In this document: positions 1 through 10,610 of the stretch, one piece after another | Position numbering within the stretch: position 1 is the first letter of the stretch | How the letters are laid out: each line of letters starts with the position of its first letter | Assembly (NCBI RefSeq): GCF_000276665.1 | Contig: NW_004955438.1 | Location: 6,638,722 to 6,702,721 of the forward strand | Source of the DNA: Chinchilla lanigera | Lineage: Eukaryota; Chordata; Mammalia; Rodentia; Chinchillidae | DNA: 64,000 bases | Direction: 5' to 3' | The notes under the pieces: generated by a model | Database searches by the model: none | What the model was told of the DNA's origin: nothing | Seen by the model: only the letters and a program-made list of their open reading frames with translations | Position numbers and translations under genes: made by a program

Positions 1-1399
1 ATAATGAAATAAGAGAAAAATATTTGAAAAGTCATTTCTGAAAGAATATTAACAGGGTCAATGCACACATATCCAATATTTATTTATAATTGCTGTAGTT
101 TAATTATTTAACACAGCAAACATTTAATTATAATTGTTATAATGCTATTACGACAGTTTACTTATAATTACATTCCAATTTGTTCTTGGTTTAAATGCTG
201 TACGCATGTATAAACATCTGAAGTAATCCCTAGAACAAATGCGCTTGGTCAGGCTGATATTCTGGATCATTGTGCTCAGCATCATTATGAGCAAGGGAAA
301 TTCTGGAACGACAAATGGAAAGGAGCAGGATATCGCAAAACTTGCACAGAATAGCACAATCTAAAACTCACCTAAAATTTCAGAATTAACAGTGGGTCGT
401 GGGTAACATTCGGGTGAAGGGATAACAGAAATGGTATAAAGGAAAAAATGGTGGCAAGGAGGGAAGCTTGAAGACGTTTCTTTTGTCTGGAAGGAATTAC
501 ATGGTCAGTGGAAAGACAGGATGGTTCATTTGATGGGTCATTTAGAGGGGTGGTTAGAATAAACCTCTTTTCTGGGTGTTCCTGGGAGAATATGTCCAGA
601 TGAAGTTAGCATTTGAGTCAGTGGATTTGGTAAAATAAGTTTTCCTTTCCGGTGATGAGCAGGCATTATCCCATCCACTGAAGGCCTGAATTGAAGAAAA
701 GCTCAGAAGAAAAATTCACACAGTATTTTGTTTCTGTCTCTCTGCCTGAGCTGGAATATCTCACTCCATTTTTTCTTATACTAAGACTGATATCTGCACC
801 ATCATGGGTGAGCATGCGTGTTCATGTATATGCATCTCTTTTGATGGATGTGCTATTTCCATACATATGTGTGTGCATACATATGCTAACTTAATCCCAT
901 TTTAAGGTAAAAAGCAAATGTACATTAGAAATCCTCATAAGAAATCTCCTTACAGAAAATCTAATTGAGGTCTTGATCTCATCAGAAACAACCTGGTCTA
1001 CATTATATTAAACTTCTTTGAATCCATAATTCAACTTTCTGTCATGTCCTCCCTCACTGATAGCTAACTGATAGGTCCAGGCATCTAGATATTACCTGGC
1101 AACCTTAATCTTGTGACTATACTGCCTGCACTCATCACTTATCCCCTAGCCCTGGCATTCTTAGTACATTCTTTCATTTTTCAGAATTCACTGCCTGTTA
1201 AATCATAAGCATTTTCTCCATCAGGGAAACAGACACAGAAATTCAACTTCAACTTCCGAGGGATACTAGCTAGCTGGTTCTATTGACATAAACTTCTATC
1301 TATTCATGACATTTCTACTTGTTCACAGTTAAATTAGGTTCCACTTAAATAATTTATTGTCTGTTCCTACTCCAGATCCCACTTACCTTCATCTGTATA
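1..1399. other. Unassigned AT-rich non-coding DNA
   Basis: I see no recognisable gene or dated repeat here. The open frames are under 75 codons, start at arbitrary places and resemble no family I know. Composition is AT-rich with scattered T and A runs. Part of 1100-1399 may be a decayed upstream portion of the L2-like tail that follows, but the similarity is too weak to call. Confidence 0.5.
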
Positions 1400-1490
1400 A
1401 AGGTAAGTAAGATTTGACCTTCACATCCCTACTGTCTACTCTAGTGTCTGACATGGAGAAATATTCAATAAATAGTTCTTTCTATTTCAT
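1400..1490 (+). repeat. L2-like LINE 3' end (ancient)
   Basis: The stretch around 1435-1485 has the layout of an L2 3' terminus: a 'tagtgtctgacat' block followed shortly by 'attcaataaatag'. In L2 elements these correspond to the 'tagtgcctggcacat' and 'caataaat' end motifs. It is highly diverged and carries no coding potential. The assignment is by eye; a MIR-type element sharing the same tail is the alternative. Confidence 0.4.
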
Positions 1491-1499
1491 TTGAAAAAG

Positions 1500-2421
1500 G
1501 TAAAACAAAATTTCATAACGAAATAATAGAATAACATAGTTAACACATTGTATATTTTTATCTTTAAAGTAGTTATTCAGAGTACAAGATATAGGCATTT
1601 ACATTTAGCACAAACCTTCCTCATCAATAGGCTAAGAGATGCCAATAAGAATAACTGACTTGCACATTTTTTCCTTTTCCCTTCTGTCCTTTTCCCTTTC
1701 TCCCATCCTAGATCCTTTTTCTTTTAGACAATTTCTTATGATTTCACAGCACCTATTGTATATTTTAAACCTCATTTACTCTTTCAGTTTCTCACACCAG
1801 GGAGTCTATATGTTTACAAATGTGAACATGATTTATTTCTTTTATAAGTATAGTCCCAAGTCCTAGCCATTTACCTATAAAGTTTCAAGTTTATCCTTCT
1901 TTATGGCTGAATTGTACTCCATTGTATATAAAAACCACATCTTTTTTTTTATCTATCCCTCAGCTGATGAGCATCTGGATTGTTTCAAAGATTTAGCTAT
2001 AACAAATTGTGTAGCTACAAACATGGGTGCACATATATTGCTGTGGTATGATGTTTTTAATTATCCTGGGAAGGCACTCAGAAGTGGAATAGCTGGGTCA
2101 AAAGGAACTTCTAACTCTAGTTTACTGAGGAATCTCCGTACTTATTTCCACAGTGGTTGCATCAGTCTACGTTCCCACTAACAGTGGAGAAGGGTTTCTT
2201 TTTCCCCGCAGCCCCTTCAGCATTTGTTATTTGTTGATTTCTTGAAGATAGCCATTTTTTTCCTGGGGTGAGATGGAATCTTAGTGCTGTTTTAATTTGC
2301 ATTTCTCAAATGACCAAAGCTGTTGAACATTTTTTCATATATTTATATGCTGTTTGTATTTCTTTATTTGGGAAGTATGTATTCATCTCAGATTGCCATT
2401 TTTGAATTGGGTCTTTGAACA
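1500..2421 (-). mobile_element. LINE-1 3' portion, antisense (3' UTR plus ORF2 C-terminus)
   Basis: Read on the minus strand this is the end of L1 ORF2 followed by its 3' UTR. The segment 1870-2420 is the complement of the conserved ORF2 C-terminal region, including the blocks reading GVRWNLSA-, CWGCGE- and PLWKSV-like when translated with frameshifts. The segment 1500-1790 is the complement of the 3' UTR seen again at 15365-15770. The frame is broken by stops and indels, so this is a dead 5'-truncated copy. It ends in ORF2 sequence for FKDPIQKW-like residues near 2415, where a plus-oriented ORF2 piece begins. Confidence 0.75.
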
Positions 2422-2480
2422 AAATTAATAAATCCTTAGCCAACCTTATGAAAAAATGAAAGAAAAGCCTTTCTTAAATT
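2416..2480 (+). mobile_element. Short sense L1 ORF2 segment abutting the antisense L1
   Basis: Immediately after the antisense L1 the sequence switches strand. The plus strand reads as the ORF2 linker ahead of the reverse transcriptase domain: phenylalanine-glutamate, then an INK-SLANLMKK-like run, then lysine-rich residues. The strand switch falls on a shared 'tttgaa' that fits both segments. This is what L1 twin priming (5' inversion) produces. In ORF2 this piece lies far upstream of where the antisense part stops, so the intervening body would have been lost. Confidence 0.5.
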
Positions 2481-2502
2481 CATGCATTGAGAAATAAAGT
2501 GT

Positions 2503-2626
2503 AAGGCTGAGGATTTAGCTCAGCGGCACAGTGCCTGCTTGGCAATCAGAAGGTCTTGAGTTTGATTCCTGGTACCAGAAAAAAAAAACAAAACAAACAA
2601 ACAAAAAAACAAAAAAAAAAAAAAAG
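2503..2626 (+). mobile_element. tRNA-derived SINE (young family), A-rich tail
   Basis: The head reads 'ggctgaggatttagctcag', covering the pol III A-box position. It continues through the 'gcctgcttggcaa' block to a 'gagtttgattcctggtacc' B-box region, then an A/C-rich tail of about 50 bases. It belongs to the same family as the copies at 14178, 26908, 51129 and 58464. RNA polymerase III would have transcribed the source gene, and L1 enzymes would have inserted it. Point differences from the sibling at 58464 indicate a moderately old copy. No clear TSD is seen. Confidence 0.85.
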
Positions 2627-4346
2627 AGAGAGAACTAGTGTAATTGAATGAATAAAGAAGACAGGGATCACCATGTTCAATTATTTTTCTAGGTCCCTTA
2701 GAATTGCCCCTATGAAAACTTATTTTGCAACTTTTGTTCCAAAGTTAATAAAATTAAATTATTAGTTTCTTTCCTTCCAATGTATTGATTCATATAAGTA
2801 AAATTTTATCACCTGAAGCACTCTTTAAATTAATTCAGTTAACTAAACATAGTATTCAATAATTCCACATTAGCAAAACAATGATAACATTTTTATAACC
2901 TGGTAATAAAAGTCTGAAATAACATCTTTCTGGAATACATGCAACATTTTCCAGTCTGGCGTGAAGATAGGTGTGCAGATACAACCAGGTTATTACAATA
3001 AAATTGTGCCTCACTTTCAAAATTGGCCCTCAAAAGCTTCAACTCATTTTCTATGACCTCCTGTCCATGGCTAGATGAAAAACCCATGGCAGACTCGGGA
3101 GCCTCATACTAAGGATGGTAGAATCTCTATAACACTATATATTGGATGGGCAGATTGGAGAAACTGGCTACACCTCTATCACCCCTGGTAATTGAATTGT
3201 ACATAAATCAGAAATATATGTCTATTTAATTAAGCTAATTAGATTTAACAGTTACATGTTACATCATTTACTATTGGTTGACTGACACCCTTTGAAGATC
3301 AATATCCTCCTAAAGAAATATTTCCCTATTCATATAAAGCTCAGACCTTCTTCCTATTCCACACATAAAGAGTATCCCTTGTATTGTGCGTATTGCATAA
3401 TGTACCACAACAGAATCTTATGGACCCATACAGAGCACTATTCCCCAAAATCAAGGGTGACTGATCAAATCCTGGACCAAAATGAGTCAATTCTTTTTTT
3501 TCCCACATTGGGTCAGACACTAGTTAGATACTGACAGCAACTCAAATTGGTAGAATCCTGGATACGGAGTTTTGAGACAGTCATAATGGTCTTAGTATGA
3601 GGAAAGCAGAAAAACTGACGTGAATAAGGAAGAGAAATTAACAGCTACACAAGGAGAACCAAAGGAAAGTACCTATTTTCTTTTAAACAGAAGCAGAAGA
3701 GATCGACAGCTTTTCACTGATGCTGAAGTCCTTTCTCCAAATCTGGTAAAGTCCAGATTCACTGTTGGTAATCGCTTTGGTGTGATACTCAGATGTTTGT
3801 CCACTAGATTTTCCTTCACTGTAAGCTACTTAGAACTGGCTTCTCTTGCTGTCACATAACCCTTTGCTAAGGCAATACACAAGCTTTTTATCTATGTGCT
3901 GGTGTACAATCATCTCCCGCGAAATGCTGTCCCTGCCTGGCAACTTCCAACCATCCCGATTATGCTTATTTTTCATGATCTCTTTGGTTCTTTCATGACA
4001 GTGTAATCAATAAGAATGAGGTCTTGTATATTCTCCAGATTTTCAAAGCACATCCTTATTGGAAAATAACAAAGAAAATAGACACACTTAGTTTCTGAAT
4101 ACTCAATGTAAGAATGAGAAGCTGTGAACATTGATTCTTTAAAATGTGAGAAAGGAAATGTTTTGTGAGTCAGATAGTGGGATAAACTTATAGACATGCT
4201 TCAAACTATTTCAAAAGGTACACAATACAAAATAATGTACTGGCATATTTCTTTTAAAGTGTGTGTTTAGTTAATTGAAATGTTTCAAATAAAACTCAAA
4301 GGGATTTTCTACAGCAAACCATTGCACTTGTATAGTTTCATTTCTC
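2627..4346. other. Unassigned non-coding DNA
   Basis: I recognise no gene, RNA or repeat in this stretch. Open frames (for example 3292-3534 plus and 3620-3859 plus) have no family resemblance and no supporting splice or start context. A CpG-bearing patch lies near 3915-3960. Confidence 0.5.
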
Positions 4347-4860
4347 AAGTTTGCTTCTTTTATTTTTTTCTTTTAAGTTTATTTTAGAAATAGAAAGAAA
4401 ACATTTACAAACAGATATCCATTTACAAAATATCATAAGAACAATACAAACAATACAGAGTTACAGAAAAATGGTAGGAAATTAACAATTGTTATTGTAT
4501 TACGTATTGCTATCTTCTAAGTGGCTTCTCAGGAAAATTAATAGAGGCATGCAAGATTGTTCAAATAAGTAATCATTAACTGTTCCTTTCAGTAAAGCGA
4601 TAGAAGTCAGTAGTACAACTATGTTAGCTATCCTGTATATACATACATAAGTAATTTCCCCTTCTTCCCCTGCTCTTCTCCCACACCCCAATTGCCCTTT
4701 ACTTTTGAGCATTTTCCTTTCTTTCTACAATGTCTATCATACCTCCTAGTTTTTATTCACTCTTTCAGGGTCTTACACTAGTGAGACAATATGTTGCTTA
4801 CAATGCAAGTCTGATTTATTTCACTTCTGAGTATGATCTCTAGTAAGTTTGCTTCTTTTA
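4347..4860 (-). mobile_element. 5'-truncated LINE-1 with long target-site duplications
   Basis: The body, about 4363-4844, is the complement of the very end of ORF2 (near 4790-4844) plus the L1 3' UTR, starting from a T-rich (poly-A complement) edge at 4361. It is flanked by a 16-base direct repeat, 'aagtttgcttctttta', at 4347-4362 and 4845-4860. The right copy continues into 'aa', so the junction fits an L1 endonuclease TTTT/AA site. The exact TSD indicates a comparatively recent insertion of about 480 bases. Reading frames here are incidental. Confidence 0.85.
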
Positions 4861-5084
4861 AAAGAACATTATATGCTTAGAAAAATATTTGAGGAGATTT
4901 CTAGATTTGTAAATTTTATTTCTGCTCTCTTCTGGTGAACTTTTTTTAGTATTTTATTGGTTTGTGTTCTGGGCATTATTATGCCTGAAACATTCTGATA
5001 TTAGACAAAAAAGTTCTTTAAATTTCATTAGTTTATAGTAATTCCGGTTATTGGTATTATGATCATCTCTTGCCTCTTTCTGAA

Positions 5085-5215
5085 TTTTGCATCATAAATA
5101 TTGTGAATCAAGGCAGCATTCTGTGCCAATCACTGAAAGATTTTTGCCTAGATATACTCAATCTTCACAACCAGAAGATTAGGGAAGTGTTTTACAAAAG
5201 AGGAAATTAAGTATT
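5085..5215 (-). repeat. MIR-like SINE relic, antisense
   Basis: The order 'gtgccaatcactg', then 'caatcttcacaacc', then 'ttttacaaaagaggaaatta' follows the complement of a MIR core and tail (consensus: a gtgccaggcactg block, a cctcacaac block, a ttttacagatgaggaaact block). It is strongly diverged, as expected for a pre-rodent mammalian repeat. L2 tails share some of these words, so the boundary and the family are uncertain. Confidence 0.45.
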
Positions 5216-7439
5216 GTGGATAATATTTATGATTCTGGGTTAAATTATAGTGAATAAACAATTGCATTGGGACATTAGTCTACTTTAGTTCAAAACCCTG
5301 TTCTTTGTCCTGTAATCTCTCAGGGAAGAGGATAGAGAGGAATGTGAACTTTGTGAAGCATTTTTGAGGGTGTGCAGAAAGATGACTTTGAGGTGGATAG
5401 TAGCTCTAACTTGGGAAAGTGCTGGATAGGAATAGGGGAATTTGATAGCAAAGTATGACCACACAGAATATGACAGTGCTTTAATGTAGAATTTACTGTA
5501 TTCTATCTTAAATGCTGCCTTTTGGAAAGAATTAGAAGGGCAAAAGAATTGAGGGGCGAAATCCCAATCATAATCTGCTTGGAGTGGAGTATGAAGCAGA
5601 ACTGGCAGAACACCAGCTGAGTGAAAACTACCATGGTGTTACCAAACTCTGCGTAGGAATGAGTGAGGAAGTTGAGATCAAAACTATTCACATATGATAG
5701 GTAAGCAGATGCGTTCGTATTTATTTGTTAATACTTAATGCCTTATGCTGCTTCCTTCTCTGGAAGTAGCAAGCTTAATACTTTGTGCAATAGTCAAATT
5801 AGTAAGAGGCATCGAGCAAACTGAGAGATGATGAACTTTTCTCTGAGAAGCCATTTCAGCACTACCATCTGGAATACTACAATTTGGTTTTTGTTCGGTT
5901 TCTGCTACCTTGTGTCCAAGCCTTGGGAAGCCTTACCTTTCCTCCATGAATTTTAGCCAAACTCAGCATTAATTTAGGACTAGAACACATTCACAGTGGT
6001 TTCATATTCTTTCCTTTTCAGTAATTTTCCCAGACTTTAAAAAGGTTAAGGTTTAATTGTTTTGAAAAAAGAATAAAAAAACCCTCCTGAGACCCTGAAG
6101 TTAAGTTTTTGCTATTATCTTACCTGTCTGTAGAGAGTAAGAGAGACTTGCTATATGTACAGTGTGGTGGGTCAGACAAAGCCCTGCGCAGGGAGAAGGT
6201 AGATTGCTGCTGATTCCAGCACAGCAGAAAGCCAGCCATGGCTGTACAGATTCTGGACCGGGCAAATATCCCTTTTCAGAGTCTTTCTGCTGATGAGACA
6301 TTCCTGCAAACCATGGGCTCAGCTTCTCTGGAAAGTAAAGGAATCATGGAGCAGCCAGAAAAATAAATGCTTTTAATGGACTAAAAGTTACAAATGCGGT
6401 ATGGCATATGGAATAAATTATGAAGAAGTAATCATGATACTAGAAGCAGTAGATTTAATAAGACTCCATTTGCACCACACAAACAGAATTAGGAATAAAC
6501 TCGATATGATGACATGGACAAAGCCACACAGGAGCATTTTCCTTCTGTGACATTTATTTATCTGTCTTCTTAAAAAGAAAATAATTGATGTTTTGTACTC
6601 TTGCTTTAACTCTTGAGAACAAACATGTGTCCTAACATACCTCTAATGCTTGAGTAATGACTTTAAGATTTCTGTCCCTCTCTCTGTTCTTTTAAATAGG
6701 TTTGCGGTCATACAATACCATAAGAAATTCTGCTTTGTCATCAAAAAAATGCCTCCATAGTTCAATGGAATTTTTAAAAAAACTGTCTGTAGCCTTGGAG
6801 CTGAGGACTAGTAATATTTGAAAGTTGGGACTTTTCCCTGTGAAATTAATTTTATTTTATATTCCACTCAGCATAATGTATATATAGACTGATCTATTTA
6901 ACTTCTAGCTTCTCAAGCATTTTCCCTATATGCTTATGATTGAGTTTCTTAGTTCATGGGTAAAATCTGAAGCAGAATAATTATTGGATTTCTTTATAGT
7001 GAAGAAAAGTGTGTGGGATGTTCCATACTAATTCCCAAATTATGAATAAAATATCAGTTTTAAAATCAGAAGAGAGTAGTATTGCTTTGACTTTTAAGTA
7101 TTACAAAATAAAATAGAATGCCATATTAAACAGTTTACTTAAAGAATACTTCTTAGCACCTCATAGTCTGTACTTTGTGCAGTAAAAACTAATGAAGTTT
7201 AAAATTAAATTATTTTACACTCTACTGGTGGCAATTGCATTAAGGATTGAAACAAATAGTGTTTTGGTATTGTCAGCGTTCATAATTTGCTCATTCTCCT
7301 TCTTCAGCTTTGGGATGTATGAGTTCAATATTTACATCATACTTTGTTCCAACTTATCAAATAATATTTGACACACAAAAATACATTTTCTTTTACAATG
7401 TGAACCACAAGTGAACTCCTGTATACAGGCTCTTCATTT
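5216..7439. other. Unassigned AT-rich DNA
   Basis: No recognisable gene or well-supported repeat. The minus-strand frame 6101-6301 (66 codons) matches nothing I know. The neighbourhood of 6840-6960 has an L1-like flavour but no diagnostic block. Confidence 0.45.
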
Positions 7440-7800
7440 AACCAACTTCTATTTTAACCCCAATTGCATGATGTTCATTCTTTTCCAGATCTAACAACTA
7501 TCTTTAGTATTGTAGTTATAATTATCATGCCATTTTTAAATTACAATTTTATACCACATAAGTATGCAATCTTAAACCATATATACTACTTAATTGCCTG
7601 TCTTTGTAAGGCTTAGATTTGTATACTGTAATTATTTTTCTGTTATGGTCTTCATTTTGACTGATATTGTTTCTATGATCTTTTCTTTTAGTATGTGGCT
7701 ATAGTTTGTTTTCTTTGCTATGTAATGTTGCATTGATTATCATTATTTGTATTGTCAGCTTTTATCTTGTTTATTTTGCTTTTTAAAACAATACTATAAG
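7440..7800 (-). repeat. Possible ancient L1M fragment, antisense
   Basis: The segment around 7690-7760 reads like the complement of an old mammalian L1 end: 'tatgtggctatagtttgtt' followed by a 'gctatgtaatgttgcattg' block where L1M consensus has a 'ctgtgtaatattccattg' motif. No coding frame survives. This is suggestive only. Confidence 0.3.
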
Positions 7801-9039
7801 TTGAATTTTACACATTTTTTGGTTCGTGACTTTCAATACTGAGTTAAAACTGGGAATATTCACGTAATGGCCAGGGAAATATTGTGAAGCACTCTACAGA
7901 GGATAGGCTATTACACTACATGCAAGCTGATAATATAACAGCTATTTTAATGGATACTGATAAAAGACACAATACTCCCAAGTCAAAGACAAAGGACTTC
8001 AATATTCATGGCTAAAGCAATAATCAGAGCTTTATGATCACTAGTATCAACTTCCCATGCCCACAAGTACCACAGGCATAACACAAATGGTCCAGTAAGG
8101 AATTCCAAATGTACATCAGGCTGTGTTACAAGAGAGTAGCTCTGGCTTAGGTGATAGTCTGCTTACCTCCTGATCCTACCATTTGCCTTAGAAGAAGGTA
8201 TTACCTCATATCTCAAGCTTGTTAACTTCAACACAGTCTCAACTAATGACCTGGCAAGAGAGTGGTGAGGGTTTTAAAATTTTGGAACAACCAACCAGTA
8301 TGTGCAGCAACGTCATGGCACATGGTACTTTGCCTCTCTTCCCCCAAATATGTGTTTATGACAGAAGCAGTTACCTTCAGTATTTAAGGTGAATACTGAT
8401 ATTTTCTACTCAATTTCATTTTCAAATTTGTATGTATTCTCCATCAAAAGGCTTTCACAGGCAAAATATGGAAATACTCTAGAAAAAAAAAACAAACAGT
8501 AAAGAAAAATCACTATGGTAATATACACAGTACTTAAGATTGTGATTGCTGGATTGTATCTGGTCTTAAAATGCAATGAGACTTGTTTTACAAGGTGGTT
8601 TATCAGTCATTTATCACTCTCTGTTTCATAAGCAATGCTTGATTTCCCCTTTACATACCTAACTTGGCAAGAAATTTTAAATTTTAATAATCAAATATTA
8701 CATAGTTATACCTAATTTCATACTAATTTCATGAGTTTGGCTCATCTGTAAATTGAGATTTTCTTCCCTTCCAAATGTCAGTTTTGAAGAGAGATGATCT
8801 CTTCATAGTGTTTGTGCTCAATATTTTCATAGATGTAAGGCCATTTAATGATGTTAAATTTTCCATTTTGAGTGAAAATGTTTTATTTTATTATGATAAG
8901 AAATAACTATAAGCCATTAGTCATATATTCCGCTAAATTTCTTTCTAAAAGTTTTAAATATATTTATCAATATTAAAATTAATCAAATAGCTTAGAAATA
9001 CTGCATAAAAGAATAAACTTTATACAATATAAATTCTAA
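7801..9039. other. Unassigned AT-rich DNA
   Basis: No gene, RNA or clear repeat recognised. Frames are short and unremarkable. A short A-run with 'aaacaaacag' at 8485-8500 is not attached to a recognisable SINE head. Confidence 0.45.
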
Positions 9040-9720
9040 AACGTTCTTGCGGGGAACCACGTACTTCCGACACACAGTGGTACAAAGCAATGATTCCTAT
9101 TACAGCAGGGCAGAATAGAGGAATAGGTTGAAATCAGACCAAAGGAGAAATGAAAAGTGCCCGGGCAAACATTAGATCCTATTGCTCTATGTGCAGCATC
9201 CAGGACAAGTTGTGGTGAGTTGAGAACTCCTGAGGGTTTGGGTAGCCGCAGCCTACAGAATTGCTTACTGTAGTCTGTGTGGCATATTTCTTGAGCTGGA
9301 TCTGCTCAGTGCCTACAGAATTCCTTGGGAGATGTTCAGTATTCCTGGCATCTCTAAATTTCTAGTGGCCCCACTGTACTTTCAGCATCATTCTCACAGC
9401 TTTATGCCCCTCTTTTTCAAAGGCACGTTACTTGGCTACCTAGATCTTTTGAAATGTTTCTGGAAGCCTCTGTGTTCACATAAATCTTAGATTTTGCATA
9501 TCTATAGAAAATAACACTACATGAATGATACCAAGATCTGTTGTCAACCCCTTGGATCATGCTATAAGGTCATTTTACCATATTCTAAATTTTTCCTAGC
9601 TGATACCTCCATCCTTTCTGTGCTCCCACTACAAACCTATTTCAATGGCTTCTAAATCACAAAATCAGATACAGTCACAGTAACAACTCCACTCTTCATG
9701 TCAGTTTTCTGCATTAGTCA
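9040..9720 (-). mobile_element. ERVL-MaLR internal-region remnant
   Basis: On the minus strand this matches the layout of MaLR internal sequence directly downstream of a 5' LTR: a primer-binding-adjacent segment near 9700-9720, then blocks such as a 'cagtgg..ccact' unit, 'gatccagctc', 'ttctgtaggctgcggct', 'ctggatgctgcacatagagca' and a 'tgccc.ggc' unit. MaLR elements are non-autonomous relatives of ERVL with at most gag-like remnants. No open frame survives here. It abuts the LTR at 9721-10026, and no second LTR is recognisable at the other end. Confidence 0.6.
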
Positions 9721-10026
9721 TTTATCTGTCACTGAAATACAATAAACTATACCTATGACTTAAAGGAGGAGAGACCTATTCTGGCTAACAGTTCCAGTGG
9801 GTTCAGTCCATGGTTAATCGTTAGAAAGGCATAAATGGCATGGTAAAAAGACATGGGATGGGTAAGGTGTTCAGTGCATAGTTGTCAGGAAACAGAGAAA
9901 AGTGAGGCACTTATTAGTGAATACACCCTCCAAGTCACTTGCCTAGTGACCCACCCACTTGAATGAGGTCCCATCTCTGAATGTGAGACTTTTGGGTGAC
10001 ATTCTGGGTGTAAGCCTTAAGAAATA
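9721..10026 (-). mobile_element. MaLR LTR (MST/THE1/ORR1-type), antisense
   Basis: This is the complement of a MaLR LTR. It begins 'gcattagtcatttatctgtc', the complement of the family end that reads 'gactaatac'. It continues with 'ttccagtgggttcagtcca', a purine-rich centre, 'acccacccacttgaatgagg', and ends 'gtgagacttttgggtgacat'. With the internal piece next to it, this would be the 5' LTR of a partial provirus. It is heavily mutated and has no coding content. Confidence 0.75.
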
Positions 10027-10334
10027 CATGCAATTATACTGATTATAATTTTAAAAAACGTTAAAATGTTCTATATTGTTGAGGATATGGGCCAGTTTCT
10101 TGCATGATTTTCACTTACATAAGTAGATATATTTTCCTGGCTATCATTGCCTGTACAGTTTTCCAAACATAGCTTTTCCATGTTGAAAATGAGATGGTAT
10201 ATGGCTTATTTATGAATCAACTCAGCCTATATTCTTATAATTTTTTTCATATTTAAAGATTATAATTGTCTTTTGTTATTCAAAATGCATTTCCATAAAT
10301 GTTATTCCCACTCAATAAACAATATTCATTTTTC

Positions 10335-10610
10335 AAAATTTTAGTTTAGAGAAAGAAAAATTAATAAAAATGATAATTTCTAAAGAAGATGACAGAAAAT
10401 TAACAATGGTTATGACACTGTATATTGTTATCTTTGAAGTAGTTGCTCAGATTACAAGATACAGGCATGCAAAGTTTACCATGCAATATAAACACAAACT
10501 GCTTCTTTCATTGAACTAATAGAAATTAGTAATACAATTATCTTAGCTATCTTGTATATCTATACACACACACATTAATAGTCATCATTTGTGTTATGCT
10601 TTTATCCCTT
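10335..10610 (-). mobile_element. LINE-1 3' UTR fragment, antisense
   Basis: The segment 'gacagaaaattaacaatgg', then 'atctttgaagtagttgctca', then 'ttagctatcttgtatatcta' is the complement of the L1 3' UTR shared with the copies ending near 15770, 23110, 44190 and 51812. It is 5'-truncated inside the 3' UTR. A degenerate A/T-rich edge near 10335-10375 would be the old poly-A end. No TSD recognised. Confidence 0.7.
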
